A stretch of DNA of 64,000 nt from Ricordea florida. Taxonomy: Eukaryota > Cnidaria > Anthozoa > Corallimorpharia > Ricordeidae. A model generated the notes under the pieces. It was not told the DNA's origin and ran no database searches. It saw only the letters and a list, made by a program, of their open reading frames with translations. The position numbers and the translations under genes were made by a program. The stretch's first letter is position 1, and every line of letters starts with the position of its first letter. This document shows positions 62,845-64,000 of the stretch, in pieces. The stretch lies in the NCBI GenBank assembly GCA_949710005.1, contig OX453274.1:17072620-17136619 (forward strand), read 5' to 3'.

Positions 62845-63369
62845 TAACAAAAGCGTTCATCAGTAAGAAGAGTTTTTTTTGTAGAAAAGTTGTTTACCCT
62901 ACTGACCTGTATCAGGTTGAATATACAATTAGAAGTAGTCTTGGCAATGTGATCCTTGTATGTTAGGGACTGGTCAATGTAGACTCCAAGGTCCTTTGCC
63001 CGGCATAGAAACTGGTGTTATTTCCTTTCCCAAGGGTGAGATTGACACTGGAGGCAATTGTCGCAGTAGTTGTGGTACACTAACTAACAGGATTTAAGCT
63101 TTTTCTGTATTTACTTAATGGGAATTCCGACAGCACCATCCGCAGATTTCTCTCAGATCTTCGTTCAAATAACCAAATACACGAGCGATGTCACTTGAGC
63201 GAAAAGATAAGTAAAGTTTACAGTCATCAACGTAACAAACAGAAATACATTGGGCTAGAACGGACAATAGATTATTTACATAGATGGTAAATAACAATAA
63301 CAATAATAAATACCTTAGATTATTTTCCATTTTCCATGTTATCAATTTTTTTAAGCTACAAAAAAACAT
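62845..63369 (-). pseudogene. LINE C (CR1-like), RT part
   Basis: Minus-strand RT fragment 'TIYVNNLLSVLAQCISVCYV' followed by DDCKLYLSF, with YVDD as the catalytic core. Downstream in other registers come 'LCRAKDLGVYIDQSLTYKDH' and 'KTTSNCIFNLIQVSRV', the usual post-RT order. It continues at 60018 on the far side of Helitron-like copy 6. RT motifs upstream of 63369 are missing or lost. Confidence 0.75.
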
Positions 63370-64000
63370 GGAATGACAAAACTAAACAAAGCCAAATCGC
63401 TAATTGCTTAAATTATACTGCAGACGGACAGCGTGTTTTGTTACGCTGGCAAATTAAAATATACCAGGAATAGCCGCTGAGTTTCATTTTGGTTGCTCGT
63501 CTGCTTAGTTAATCAATAATCTATGTTAACTTCTTTCAAGCGATTCCGAATATCCAAATAATTTCTTCACGCCTAAAACGCAGCATCGTTTGCGCTTGAA
63601 TCAAATTGCAAATGTAAACAAACTGTAAAGAGTAAATTGCTTACTCCGGTACCAGATTACAATTGCTTGGAATGTACTACACTTCTTGGTTCAGATCGTT
63701 ATTTCTATTCTTCTTTTTTGTGTTTTTTCTTGGGAAAAGCAGCATACCTTACAAAATGCCTCCGGCGAAAATACGAGAATAGCGAGCGATATGGCCGGTT
63801 GTTGGCCCTTTTAGCAAACCTGAAGGTTTCACAGGTTTATTACGATGATTGGTCATTCTGATGCAATTAAAAGTACAAGCAGGCAGAATTCGACTTCAAG
63901 CCTTTGACCGATCATACTTTTCGGTGTTGCGCAGAAAATAAATACTGTATAAACAAGACAAGAATTCAGCCCTAATGCGTGTAATAGGATTCCTTCCGAA
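63370..64000. other. No gene recognised
   Basis: AT-rich sequence to the window end. A 74-codon plus frame at 63637-63861 has no recognisable motif. Confidence 0.45.

Overview
The window is AT-rich, intron-containing metazoan DNA, most likely from a cnidarian (anthozoan coral or sea anemone). This rests on the repeat types: a dispersed SINE with a 'GGGATGCTAGTCC'-type core, Penelope-like elements, Tx1- and CR1/jockey-like LINEs and Polintons, plus relics of a Cys-rich gene family I associate with cnidarians. I see no intact ordinary host gene, rRNA gene or CRISPR array. Almost everything recognisable is mobile DNA, much of it nested.

Layout. 1-255: SINE copy. 1747-4772, 6661-9653, 9661-12606, 18223-34750, 39332-42233 and 60019-62844: six copies of a ~3 kb Helitron-like non-autonomous element (one end TTCCTCGCGAAG, the other end CTAG). 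It left no target-site duplication at two sites where the empty target can be read. 12.63-16.67 kb and 36.97-37.75 kb: two halves of a minus-strand Tx1/L1-like LINE (LINE A) split by a plus-strand CR1/jockey-like LINE (LINE B, 16668-36969). LINE B is split by Helitron-like copy 5, which is itself split by a 13.3 kb Polinton (20553-33888). An 800-bp hAT-type MITE with a perfect 8-bp duplication sits in LINE A at 13213-14012.

The Polinton (Maverick, adintovirus-related) has ~340-bp terminal inverted repeats and GC-rich coding DNA. Its genes are a protein-primed family B DNA polymerase, a D,D35E retroviral-type integrase, an FtsK/HerA-type packaging ATPase, a probable double-jelly-roll major capsid protein, and eight further genes; several of these resemble proteins I associate with Polintons, and two I do not recognise. 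The polymerase would copy the genome, the integrase insert it, the ATPase package it, and the capsid protein build the virion. The copy is dead: the polymerase has three in-frame stops and a frameshift, the capsid gene a frameshift, and three further genes have a stop or a lost start. The ATPase, the integrase, a 338-codon gene and several small genes remain open.

A second, smaller Polinton/adintovirus-type derivative (47139-51628, 4.49 kb) has ~400-bp terminal inverted repeats, a perfect 6-bp target duplication (CGCCTA), a different lineage of packaging ATPase and an acidic/basic protein. It is inserted in the last exon of a decayed, intron-containing gene relic (42572 to about 51930), whose reading frame resumes directly after the element.

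52-64 kb: a Penelope-like element with a 15-bp duplication, RT and GIY-YIG domains and hammerhead-like terminal motifs; a 42-bp-period array of small hairpins with compensating stem changes; fold-back repeats; a tRNA-like relic; and a CR1-like LINE (LINE C) split by Helitron-like copy 6, which carries a second Penelope fragment with a canonical hammerhead ribozyme fold.
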